From the NCBI GenBank assembly GCA_016935765.1, contig JAFGQG010000133.1, positions 1 through 32,337 on the forward strand: a stretch of 32,337 nt of DNA, given 5' to 3'. The notes beneath the pieces were generated by a model. The model did not search any database and had not been told where the DNA came from. It worked only from the letters and a program-made list of their open reading frames with translations. Made by a program: the position numbers and the translations under genes. Positions 25,298 to 31,565 of the stretch are shown in pieces (position 1 is the stretch's first letter; each line of letters starts with the position of its first letter). Source of the stretch: a bacterium (lineage in GTDB: Bacteria; UBP14; UBA6098; JAFGQG01).

Positions 25298-25564
25298 ATG
25301 GAACAAAAATATAAAAACCTCGACTGCCGTAATTATGCGCCCGTTGACGTAGCCAAGGGTATTTGCCACGTTCGGAAGGAAATGGTAGCTGCAGACGGAG
25401 AAGCCTGCGAAAGGTTTGAGAAGATGCCTAAATGCAAACACTGCGCAAATTATACTCCCAGGGAAGAGAAACTCCTGGGGGACTGCGAAGCGCCGGAGGA
25501 TCCCCACATGACTTACCCCGACCTTATCGCTACCACTTGCGAATGGTTCTCTTGGAAAAAATGA
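25298..25564 (+). CDS. hpdC: 4-hydroxyphenylacetate decarboxylase, Fe-S small subunit
   Basis: 88 residues with seven cysteines (10, 23, 37, 46, 49, 63, 81). In the family the small subunit carries two [4Fe-4S] clusters and is needed for the large subunit to form an active, regulated complex. Cys46, 49, 63 and 81 have the spacing I recall for the all-Cys cluster (C43, C46, C60, C78, offset +3). Cys10, 23 and 37 fit the other cluster, which in C. scatologenes also uses His3; here the aligned residue is Asn7 (KNLDCRNY against HYDCKNY). The AGGAG binding site lies within the end of hpdB, so the two are translated together. Presence of this subunit separates true HpdBC from other arylacetate decarboxylases. 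Confidence 0.88.
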   Translation: MEQKYKNLDCRNYAPVDVAKGICHVRKEMVAADGEACERFEKMPKCKHCANYTPREEKLLGDCEAPEDPHMTYPDLIATTCEWFSWKK

Positions 25565-25686
25565 TGGGGACGGATTGATTGATGAATATCGATTGCCGAT
25601 TAATGATTTTAGAAGTGAATGGAAAGAGTTGGTGCGTTAGTGCGAAAAAAAAACAACAACAAATATCAAAAAATGAAAATTGAAAG

Positions 25687-25761
25687 AATCCCGTAGGGAT
25701 GAAATATTTATAGAATAGAAAGACAAAAAAATATAGTGCCGCAGGTACGTAATATGTGGGA
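25687..25761. repeat. Two tandem REP-like units
   Basis: Unit 1 (25687-25715) starts aatcccgtagggatgaaata; unit 2 (25735-25761) starts agtgccgcaggtacgtaata. Both share the pattern CCGyAGGnAyGwAATATkT, with a short palindromic core (TCCC-gta-GGGA in unit 1). Intergenic repeats of this look are common in Bacteroidota and neighbouring phyla. Confidence 0.6.
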
Positions 25762-25800
25762 AGCGAATACACAGATTATATAAAGGAAGAATGATTAACG

Positions 25801-25856
25801 ACCACCTCCGCTGAAGTTTATCAAAAATAGTTTTAACGAAGTCTGGCTTCGGTGGT
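25801..25856. repeat. Imperfect inverted repeat just before hpdA
   Basis: ACCACC (25801-25806) and GGTGGT (25851-25856) bound the element, and CGAAG-TCTGG-CTTCG (25837-25851) makes a local hairpin. The reverse complement of the right arm shares taaccaccgaagc-like sequence with 1163-1175, so it may be a dispersed element. It lies 30 bp upstream of hpdA and could influence its expression. Confidence 0.4.
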
Positions 25857-25885
25857 TTAAATTTCGGAAGTGTTAGAAAAAATAA

Positions 25886-26833
25886 ATGACAGATAAAAAT
25901 TTAAAAGGATTGATCTTCGACATCCAGGGATATTCCGTTCACGATGGAAGCGGGTGCAGAACGCTGGTTTTCCTGAGTGGGTGCCCTCTTCGATGCAGAT
26001 GGTGCTCCAATCCCGAGGGGCAGTTACTCAGGCAACGTTTGCTTCACAGGGAGAGTAAATGCGTTCATAAGTATTACCGGTGTGTTGACGCCTGTCCTCA
26101 CGATGCTATCAGGATGATGGATGGTGAGAGTCCCCCGGTTGAATTCGACCGTTCGTTCTGCGACAGCTGCGATACGATGGATTGCTCCAGCGCCTGCCTG
26201 AATGAAGCCCTGCGGATTTCCGGGCGTTATTACACTGTAGATGAACTGATGCGTATCCTTTTAAGGGACCAGGGATTTTGGGGGAGCAATGGTGGAGTAA
26301 CATTTGGAGGCGGTGAGCCCCTTTTACAGGCTGAGTTCCTCCTGGCTGCTCTGAAAAAATGCCAGGAATCCTACATGCATACCGCTTTGGAGACATGCGC
26401 GCACGCTCCAACCGAAACATTGCTGGAAGCGTTGAACTTTACTGAAATGCTGTTCATCGATCTCAAACATATAGACCCCGATGCGCACCTCGCCGGAACT
26501 GGTGTCACCAACAACCTGATCCTGGAGAATATCAGAGCAGTGGCTTCCTCGGTATGGAACGGCAGGCTTATAATCAGGGTGACCATTGTTCCCGGATACA
26601 ATGACACTATGGAAAATTTGAGTCAGACAGCAGAGTTCATTTCCAAAGCAAAACTGAAGGAAGTCAACCTTCTCCCCTTTCACCGGTTAGGTCAGTCGAA
26701 GTACCAGCAGTTGGGTTTGGAGTACGAGTTTGCGAATGCTTCCCCGCCATCGGGAGATGAAATGAGTAAGTACCAGGGAATCTTCGAGAATGCAGGGCTA
26801 AAGTGCTACGTTGGTTATGATATCCCGTTTTGA
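25886..26833 (+). CDS. hpdA: 4-hydroxyphenylacetate decarboxylase activating enzyme (radical SAM)
   Basis: 315 residues. This enzyme uses SAM and a [4Fe-4S] cluster to place the glycyl radical on HpdB. The radical-SAM motif C-x3-C-x2-C is Cys33, Cys37 and Cys40 (GCPLRCRWC). A ferredoxin-like insert follows with Cys59, 66, 70 and Cys92, 95, 100, 104. The second group can bind a full cluster; the first shows only three Cys, as HpdA-type activases vary here. GGVTFGGGEPLLQ is the SAM-binding G-G-E-P motif. The end (NLLPFHRLGQSKYQQLGLEY ... CYVGYDIPF) closely matches clostridial HpdA as I recall it. The ribosome binding site is weak and the gene is 321 bp from hpdC, so it may be expressed separately or at a lower level. 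Confidence 0.9.
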   Translation: MTDKNLKGLIFDIQGYSVHDGSGCRTLVFLSGCPLRCRWCSNPEGQLLRQRLLHRESKCVHKYYRCVDACPHDAIRMMDGESPPVEFDRSFCDSCDTMDCSSACLNEALRISGRYYTVDELMRILLRDQGFWGSNGGVTFGGGEPLLQAEFLLAALKKCQESYMHTALETCAHAPTETLLEALNFTEMLFIDLKHIDPDAHLAGTGVTNNLILENIRAVASSVWNGRLIIRVTIVPGYNDTMENLSQTAEFISKAKLKEVNLLPFHRLGQSKYQQLGLEYEFANASPPSGDEMSKYQGIFENAGLKCYVGYDIPF

Positions 26834-26867
26834 TAACAATAAAGACTAAAAAATATTGAAAAAATGT

Positions 26868-26896
26868 TTGACATTAACCAGATTTGTAAATATTTT
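26868..26896 (+). promoter_or_regulatory. Predicted sigma70-type promoter for mazEF
   Basis: TTGACA (26868-26873), a 17-bp spacer and TATTTT (26891-26896), about 40 bp ahead of the mazE start. An own promoter is expected for a self-regulated toxin-antitoxin pair. Confidence 0.5.
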
Positions 26897-26937
26897 AGCA
26901 TTGTAATTACATAGTATTAACATTATTGGAGAAAACG

Positions 26938-27198
26938 ATGTCCAAAGTCAAAGCGAAAATTGTAAGAATAGGCAATTCGAAGGGAATTCGAATTCCAAAA
27001 ACCATTCTGGAGCAGTGTGATTTCGGTGAAGAAGTCGAGTTAGAGGTAGATAACAACAATCTAATTATAAAACCTCGGCAAACTGCAAGAATAGGTTGGG
27101 AAATAGCATTCAAAAAAATGCATAAAACCGGGGATGATACCCTGCTTATTAAGGAAGAAATACCTGCCGAATGGGATAAAAAGGAATGGGAATGGTAG
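26938..27198 (+). CDS. mazE: MazE-like antitoxin (AbrB/SpoVT fold)
   Basis: 86 residues from the ATG at 26938, with TTGGAG before it; a TTG at 26926 would add four residues and lacks a binding site. The N-terminal SKVKAKIVRIGNSKGIRIPKTIL is the swapped-hairpin DNA-binding domain of MazE/AbrB antitoxins, followed by EEVELEVDNNNLIIKP. The acidic, Trp-rich tail (IPAEWDKKEWEW) would bind and block the MazF active site. It overlaps the toxin gene start, and complex formation normally represses the shared promoter. Confidence 0.88.
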   Translation: MSKVKAKIVRIGNSKGIRIPKTILEQCDFGEEVELEVDNNNLIIKPRQTARIGWEIAFKKMHKTGDDTLLIKEEIPAEWDKKEWEW

Positions 27199-27515
27199 TT
27201 AACAGGTTTGAGATATATATTGTTTCATTGGACCCTGTCAAAGGCAGTGAACTAAGGAAAACAAGACCCTGTGTTGTAGTATCACCGGATGAGATAAATC
27301 ATAACATAAATGCCGTAATAATTACTCCCATGACCACTTCCAGTAAGCAGTACCCTACGCGGATTTCTGTTGAATTTCAAGGAAAGAAAAGGCTTATAGT
27401 GCTTGACCAGATCAGGACCATCGGCAAATCGAGACTGGTAAAAAAAGTGGGGAAAGTTAACCATAAAACGGGGGAGAAGATCGTTGCAGTTCTAAAGGAG
27501 ATGTTCGCACTATAG
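27192..27515 (+). CDS. mazF: MazF-like mRNA-cleaving toxin
   Basis: 107 residues from the ATG at 27192, with AAGGA six bases ahead; an ATG at 27186 would add two residues. The sequence shows the PemK/MazF fold: NRFEIYIVSLDPVKGSELRKTRPCVVVSPDEIN with the R-P-x-V-V-V-S motif, then VIITPMTTSS (the T-x-x-T/S active-site loop), LIVLDQIRTIGKSRLVKKVG and a closing helix. All expected parts are present, so it is probably active. It overlaps mazE by 7 bp. MazF toxins cut mRNA at short sequences; the target motif cannot be predicted from this. Confidence 0.9.
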   Translation: MVVNRFEIYIVSLDPVKGSELRKTRPCVVVSPDEINHNINAVIITPMTTSSKQYPTRISVEFQGKKRLIVLDQIRTIGKSRLVKKVGKVNHKTGEKIVAVLKEMFAL

Positions 27516-27531
27516 GAAGACTATTTTAAAT

Positions 27532-28008
27532 ATGATGAATCAAATGGTAATCCGAAAGTATCAAGAGAGTGACAGACTCGCTCTGATCGACTTATGGAAG
27601 GCGGTCTTCCCTGAAGATCCGCCGCATAACGAACCGTCTCAGGTTATAGACTCAAAACTCGCAGTGGATGATCTAATTTTTGTAGCTGAAAGCGACGGTA
27701 AAATTGTTGGCGCGTGTATGGTAGGTTACGATGGTCATCGCGGCTGGCTCTATGCTGTCGCAGTTTTACCTGAGTACCGGCGCGCTGGGATTGGCGCGCG
27801 GTTAGTTGAACATGCCATACGATGTCTCAAGGAACTTGGCTGCGTGAAAGTAAATTTACAGATACGCTCGAGCAATGCGGAAGTCGTTGCGTTTTATGAC
27901 TCACTGGGTTTTAAAGTTGAGGACCGCGTCAGTATGGGGATGTTGGTCGATGATTCCCCGAGTAGAAAATTTTATGAAATATATGGAGAGAAAGATGAAA
28001 AAGTATAA
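27532..28008 (+). CDS. GNAT-family acetyltransferase, YpeA-like
   Basis: 158 residues, a single GNAT domain. LIFVAESDGKIVGACMVGYDGHRGWLYAVAVLPEYRRAGIGARLVEHA contains strands 2-4 and the acetyl-CoA pyrophosphate loop (R-R-A-G-I-G-A). VKVNLQIRSSNAEVVAFYDSLGF is the C-terminal motif. The order and the GHRGW motif match YpeA and its relatives, whose substrate is unknown. The ATG at 27535 is an alternative start. It begins 16 bp after mazF, possibly read from the same promoter, and its end overlaps a 38-codon ORF. Confidence 0.85.
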   Translation: MMNQMVIRKYQESDRLALIDLWKAVFPEDPPHNEPSQVIDSKLAVDDLIFVAESDGKIVGACMVGYDGHRGWLYAVAVLPEYRRAGIGARLVEHAIRCLKELGCVKVNLQIRSSNAEVVAFYDSLGFKVEDRVSMGMLVDDSPSRKFYEIYGEKDEKV

Positions 28009-28111
28009 GTTATTGGATGAGGAAAAAGCTATCGAAAGAGAAATTAAAAACCTCGAGCCTGTCTCGAAATTTAAGAAAGAAAAAATTGAAAAAATAATAT
28101 TCCAGTTGTAA
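27995..28111 (+). CDS. Small Lys/Glu-rich protein (38 residues)
   Basis: The ATG at 27995 follows GGAGAG at good spacing and opens MKKYKLLDEEKAIEREIKNL and 18 more residues to a TAA at 28111. It overlaps the end of the acetyltransferase gene by 14 bp. The sequence is charged and helical with a Y-K-L-x-D-E-E-K-x-I-E start. This resembles the openings of short antitoxin-like proteins (of the kind M-K-K-Y-x-L-T-x-E-E-x-x-I-E), but there is no toxin gene next to it. The ribosome binding site and the start-in-stop arrangement argue that it is real; confidence is moderate. Confidence 0.45.
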   Translation: MKKYKLLDEEKAIEREIKNLEPVSKFKKEKIEKIIFQL

Positions 28112-28135
28112 ATAAATAAAAAAAGGGCAAAGACA

Positions 28136-28957
28136 ATGTGTACAAGTTTCGTATATAGAGAAAAGAACATTCTTATCGGTATGAACCTTGACAACGATGG
28201 AAAAGAATACCAAATATCTTCATACATGGGGAATGACTTTCTTGTATCCATAAAGATGAAAGGACGATACTTTCCCTCCTTTGGGATTAGCCGCGCTGGA
28301 ACGTTCGTGAACGATCTGATGGTCGATTCAAATGGCGAGGGGCAGTATAAGCGGCAAAGTGAAAAACGGTGGATCTCAAACACATTAGTACAGCGTATAT
28401 TGGGAGATCAGATACCATTTGATGCCTTAATGCCCCTTCTCGAAGAAAAGGAGATAGTCAACAACCCTGGTTTAAGCACGCATAACATGATCGCGAATAT
28501 CGACGGGACGGTGATTATCGTTGAACCCGGGAGAAAAAATATACTCTCCGGTCCAAAGGATTCCAGCTATTATATCATGACGAATTTCCCACTTTCCGGT
28601 TATGACGGGATACTGCCTCAACATGTGAGTGGAAGTGGTTCAGACCGCTATTTGGAAACATATAAAAATTTATCGCAAATACACAACGAGCTTTCCCCGA
28701 AGGAAGGATTCGATATTCTTAAAAAAGCCCAGCAAACCGGACCGGAATGGACCACAGAACTGTCATTAATTTATAATCCAGTGCTGAGGCAGTTGTATTT
28801 TACATTCGATTGTGACTACGAAACCGTTTTTGAATTTGAATTCGCTACGAATACAGTATATGTCAATAAAAATACATCCCGTGAAAGATCAGTATGCTTA
28901 ACGAATAAGGGGGTCAGTAAAGACCGTTTGAAAGAATCATTACCTCAAACAGGGTGA
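28136..28957 (+). CDS. Ntn-hydrolase related to choloylglycine hydrolase/C45 amidases
   Basis: 273 residues starting MCTSFVYREKNILIGMNLDND. After removal of Met1, Cys2 is the N-terminal nucleophile of linear-amide C-N hydrolases (bile salt hydrolase, penicillin V acylase, acyl-CoA:6-APA acyltransferase families). FPSFGISRAGTFVNDLMVDSNG and STHNMIANIDGTVIIVEPG follow in the order seen in a group of uncharacterised members. The usual Arg of G-R-N-F-D is Met here (GMNLD), so bile salt activity should not be assumed. There is no signal peptide, implying a cytosolic enzyme on an amide substrate. It starts 24 bp after the 38-codon ORF. Confidence 0.75.
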   Translation: MCTSFVYREKNILIGMNLDNDGKEYQISSYMGNDFLVSIKMKGRYFPSFGISRAGTFVNDLMVDSNGEGQYKRQSEKRWISNTLVQRILGDQIPFDALMPLLEEKEIVNNPGLSTHNMIANIDGTVIIVEPGRKNILSGPKDSSYYIMTNFPLSGYDGILPQHVSGSGSDRYLETYKNLSQIHNELSPKEGFDILKKAQQTGPEWTTELSLIYNPVLRQLYFTFDCDYETVFEFEFATNTVYVNKNTSRERSVCLTNKGVSKDRLKESLPQTG

Positions 28958-29093
28958 GTTACTTATGCCTTAAGTGTTCAATACTTTAATTGTTATTACT
29001 ATTTTCTTCGGATTGGCAAGTGCTCAATGCTCTATAAATCAGGTTTAAATTCAGCTCATGCTAATATATTGCATCTCATTGCCTTATATTGCA

Positions 29094-29114
29094 AGGAGTT
29101 TTGAAAAAACTCCT
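29094..29114. repeat. Perfect 9-bp hairpin
   Basis: AGGAGTTTT (29094-29102) pairs with AAAACTCCT (29106-29114) over a GAA loop. No T-tract follows on either strand. It lies about 140 bp downstream of the Ntn-hydrolase gene and 100 bp from the recombinase remnant, so it may belong to either. Confidence 0.4.
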
Positions 29115-29215
29115 AAAAGCTGATTGACCGAAGGGAAATTTGATTAATTCATCGCTAAAAAGCTTCAATTTATTTATAAGAGTTTTAAACACAAAGGGAT
29201 TAAAAGGTACAATGA

Positions 29216-29320
29216 TTAAACATCGAGGGGGCTTTTGACACCTATTCTGCTTCTGTTCAGCACGTGGGTATAGACCATTGTTGCAAGGAATTCTTTTATT
29301 TCTATTCCCCCAAGGGTTTT
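29216..29320 (-). pseudogene. C-terminal remnant of a tyrosine recombinase (integron-integrase/Xer-like)
   Basis: Read on the minus strand from about 29320 down to a TAA at 29216, the codons give KEFLATMVYTHVLNRSRIGV, then KSPLDV. This matches the end of integron-integrase-like recombinases (T-T-M-I-Y-T-H-V-L-N-R-G ... G-V-x-S-P), where the Tyr of MVYTHV is the nucleophile (29270-29272). The usual L-L-G-H-x-D-V-x-T-T before it is shortened to FLATM, so bases are missing, and no upstream catalytic Arg or His box can be found. Such recombinase genes often accompany IS91-family transposases, and a truncated one lies 2.3 kb away on the same strand. Confidence 0.65.
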
Positions 29321-29517
29321 CTAATTTTATATTGACAATTATCGTCCATAATTTACATTGATTATATAATTTAGTAAGAAAAAGTCTATTAATTAAGTAT
29401 GGTTATATACTGCATGGAAGTAGTTGTTTTGCAGGTTAATATAGAGTTAGAAAGACAGAAAGTATTTATCAAATGGAGAAAATGAATATTTCTAAATCCC
29501 AAAATGGGAGCTTTAAT

Positions 29518-30549
29518 ATGCGCAAAATACTAATCCTTTTACTCGCTTTTTTGGTTATATTTATTGGTTGTGAAAGCGACAGCAATGGTCCGAATGGTAA
29601 TGGAGATGATAATCTTCCCACAGTAACGACAGCAGCAGTAAAATCAGTAACCCAAACCACAGCAGTTTGAGGTGGCACTGTGACCGATTGTGGAGCTACT
29701 GAAGTAACTGCCCGTGGAGTTTGCTGGAGTACTTCAGCTTCACCTGAAACTTCAGATGAAAATACAATAGACAGTAGCGGTATAGGTGAATTCACTAGCA
29801 CTCTAACAGAATTAATTCCCTCTACACCTTATTATGTAATAGCTTATGCGACCAACATTGAAGGAACCGCTTATGGAAGCACTCTTTCATTTACTACTTT
29901 GGGAGAGGGAGATACATTAGTAACCGATATTGATGGCAATGTTTACGAAACTGTTACTATTGGCACCCAAATTTGGATGGCTGAAAATTTAAAGGTAACG
30001 CATTACCGCAATTGTGACCAAATCCCGAATGTAACTTATGATAACGACTGGTTCAATTTATCCACCGGAGCCTGCTGTGAATTTGATAACGACCCTTCTA
30101 ATGTAGCAACTTATGGAAGGCTTTATAACTATTATGTAGTAGATGATCCCCGCGGACTTGCACCTGCGGGTTGGCATGTACCCAACGATGATGAGTGGAA
30201 AACGCTTGAAGTTTATCTCGGTATGAGTCCAGCAGAAGCAGATTCTTATGGTTGGCGTGGCACAAATGAAGGCAGTAAACTTGCGGGTAGAGCAGATCTC
30301 TGGTATGATGGAGATTTGGAGGAAGACCCTGAATTTGGGACGAGTGGCTTTACAGCGTTGCCGGGTGGCTACCGTTACTTTCCTGGAACCTTCACTGATT
30401 TAACCTGCTCCGCGAATTTCTGGTCTTCTTCCGAGTTTTCGTCTTACACTGCTTGGGACCGGTGTTTGACCTCCAATAAACTAGGAATTTCCCGGCACTA
30501 TGACTTGAATAAGCGATTCGGGTTTTCGGTTCGCTGCGTTCGGGATTGA
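29518..30549 (+). pseudogene. FISUMP-domain lipoprotein gene interrupted by an in-frame TGA
   Basis: Start at the ATG 29518 with GGGAG ahead of it. The lipobox FIGC gives Cys18, followed by a Ser/Asn/Gly linker. At codon 51 (29668-29670) a TGA interrupts, but the same frame stays open to 30549 and the protein continues without a gap: TTAV-stop-GGTVTDCGATEVTARGVCWS. Relatives usually have Ser or Cys there, so a single TCA or TGC change is likely. A fibronectin-like segment follows (ARGVCWSTSASPETSDEN ... YYVIAYATNIEGTAYG), then a FISUMP (Fibrobacter major paralogue) domain: VTIGTQIWMAENLKV, GWHVPNDDEWKTLE, LAGRADLW, FWSSSEF, FGFSVRCVRD. Without readthrough only a 50-residue lipopeptide is made. 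The full product would be 343 residues. Confidence 0.8.
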
Positions 30550-30667
30550 TTTATTATTAAATCGAAACAGGAACACATATTAAAATTCCGGTGACTGCTA
30601 TATATTTATACTTGCTTAAAAAAAAGAGCATTGTATTTTAAGACAATGAACTAAAGCTAAATGAAAA

Positions 30668-30985
30668 ATGGAACATATTACTTATTCAAATAACGGAATT
30701 CCTATTAGGTTAAACGATGAAAGGTGGACTCATATTGTTGAGAATCATGACGATATGGCTGGATATTATTTTGATGTATTGGAAGTTGTTTCGAGCCCTA
30801 ATTGGATATTAGAAGGAGAAGAAGGTGAACTATGGGCTATGAAATTAATTTCCAATAATAAAGCTATAATTGTAATTTATCGAGAATTCAAGAAACAAAA
30901 TGATGGTTTTATTATAACCGCATTCTTTACAACAAAAATAAAGAAGTTTTTAAAGAGGAAGATATTATGGCAACAACCCAAGTAA
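30668..30985 (+). CDS. PBECR-like nuclease-fold protein, probable toxin
   Basis: 105 residues, no signal peptide. The sequence (IPIRLNDERWTHIVENHDDMAGY ... NWILEGEEGELWAMKLISN ... AIIVIYREFKKQNDGFIITAFFTTKI) has the features of the phage-derived Barnase-EndoU-ColicinE5/D-RelE-like fold: a W-x-H-I-x-x-x-H motif with two His, a central strand pair and a final I-I-T-A-F-F-T strand. The two His residues (22 and 27) and the Thr near the end could form the RNA-cleaving site. It overlaps the following DUF2283 gene by 19 bp, an arrangement I associate with toxin-antitoxin-like pairs. The activity is inference. Confidence 0.7.
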   Translation: MEHITYSNNGIPIRLNDERWTHIVENHDDMAGYYFDVLEVVSSPNWILEGEEGELWAMKLISNNKAIIVIYREFKKQNDGFIITAFFTTKIKKFLKRKILWQQPK

Positions 30986-31203
30986 ATGAAATATTTGAGG
31001 CATTACCTCATATTAAAAATTCAGGTGCAAAGCATATATGGTTCGATTTCGACGATAAAGCTGATGTTCTATACATTAGTTTAGACCGACCTCAAAGGGC
31101 AACTGATACCGATGTATTAGATGATGGAACACTGATCAGGTTACGGGGTAAGAAGATAGTTGGTATTACAATTACAAATGTAAGCAAGAAATTCAATAGT
31201 TAG
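30967..31203 (+). CDS. DUF2283-family protein, probable antitoxin partner
   Basis: 78 residues. KHIWFDFDDKADVLYISLDRPQRATDTDVLDDGTLIRLRGKKIVGITITNVSKKF is the DUF2283 pattern (Y-D-x-x-A-D-x-L-Y-I-x-L ... D-x-x-x-D-x-x-G-x-x-x-G-I-x-I-x-x-x-S), a small beta-rich fold. The ATG at 30967 lies inside the upstream nuclease-like gene and has AGAGGAAG before it, so translation is coupled. DUF2283 proteins are often the second gene of small two-gene modules; neutralising the upstream protein is the likely role, not shown by sequence alone. Confidence 0.8.
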   Translation: MATTQVNEIFEALPHIKNSGAKHIWFDFDDKADVLYISLDRPQRATDTDVLDDGTLIRLRGKKIVGITITNVSKKFNS

Positions 31204-31565
31204 AGTATTGTTCACGCTGCGTTTCTAACGTAATAAGAATTTTTATTGAGTGAAATGACAATGGAACCTCAATAAATATTCTGGTTGGACTAAGCGTATA
31301 ATGAGATTACCGGCTGTTTGGAAATTGAATCAGAAGAGTTTATTTAGAAATTTGTGAGATAATACGAAAATTTGATCATTTAATGAGGGATTTTTTGATT
31401 GTCTCGATGTAAATATTTTAATTTGAGTTATAATTATCATTATAATATTGCTCTTTGACAATAATTTATGAAAAAAAGGCGTACTTCTCCCGGGCAAAAA
31501 AGGGTGATTTTTTTGCAAAACTGAACTACAAAAATTGTTTAACTCCACAGACAAAATATTCATGT
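31204..31565. other. AT-rich region downstream of an IS91-type transposase
   Basis: About 360 bp between the DUF2283 gene and the transposase stop. A 79-codon frame on the minus strand has no ribosome binding site and no family resemblance. On the minus strand this is the region just past the transposase, where the terminus (terIS) of an IS91-type element would lie; I could not identify its exact end. Confidence 0.45.

Larger units (their letters stand above)
25565..25885. other. 321-bp gap between hpdC and hpdA holding small repeats
   Basis: No gene is supported here. It contains two tandem REP-like units (25687-25715 and 25735-25761) and an imperfect inverted repeat (25801-25856). In the clostridial operons I know, hpdA follows hpdC closely, so this sequence is probably an insertion. 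Confidence 0.6.
28958..29517. other. Intergenic region with debris of a mobile element
   Basis: About 560 bp without an intact gene. It holds a perfect hairpin at 29094-29114 (aggagtttt / aaaactcct, GAA loop) and, on the minus strand, the remnant of a tyrosine recombinase gene (29216-29320). Confidence 0.6.

Noticed and set aside
29668..29670. UGA in the FISUMP gene as selenocysteine or as a reassigned codon.
   Set aside because: TGA is used as a normal stop by other genes here (for example hpdC and the membrane protein at 4540-5238), I see no convincing SECIS-like stem-loop directly after it, and the domain has no known selenocysteine; a nonsense change is simpler.
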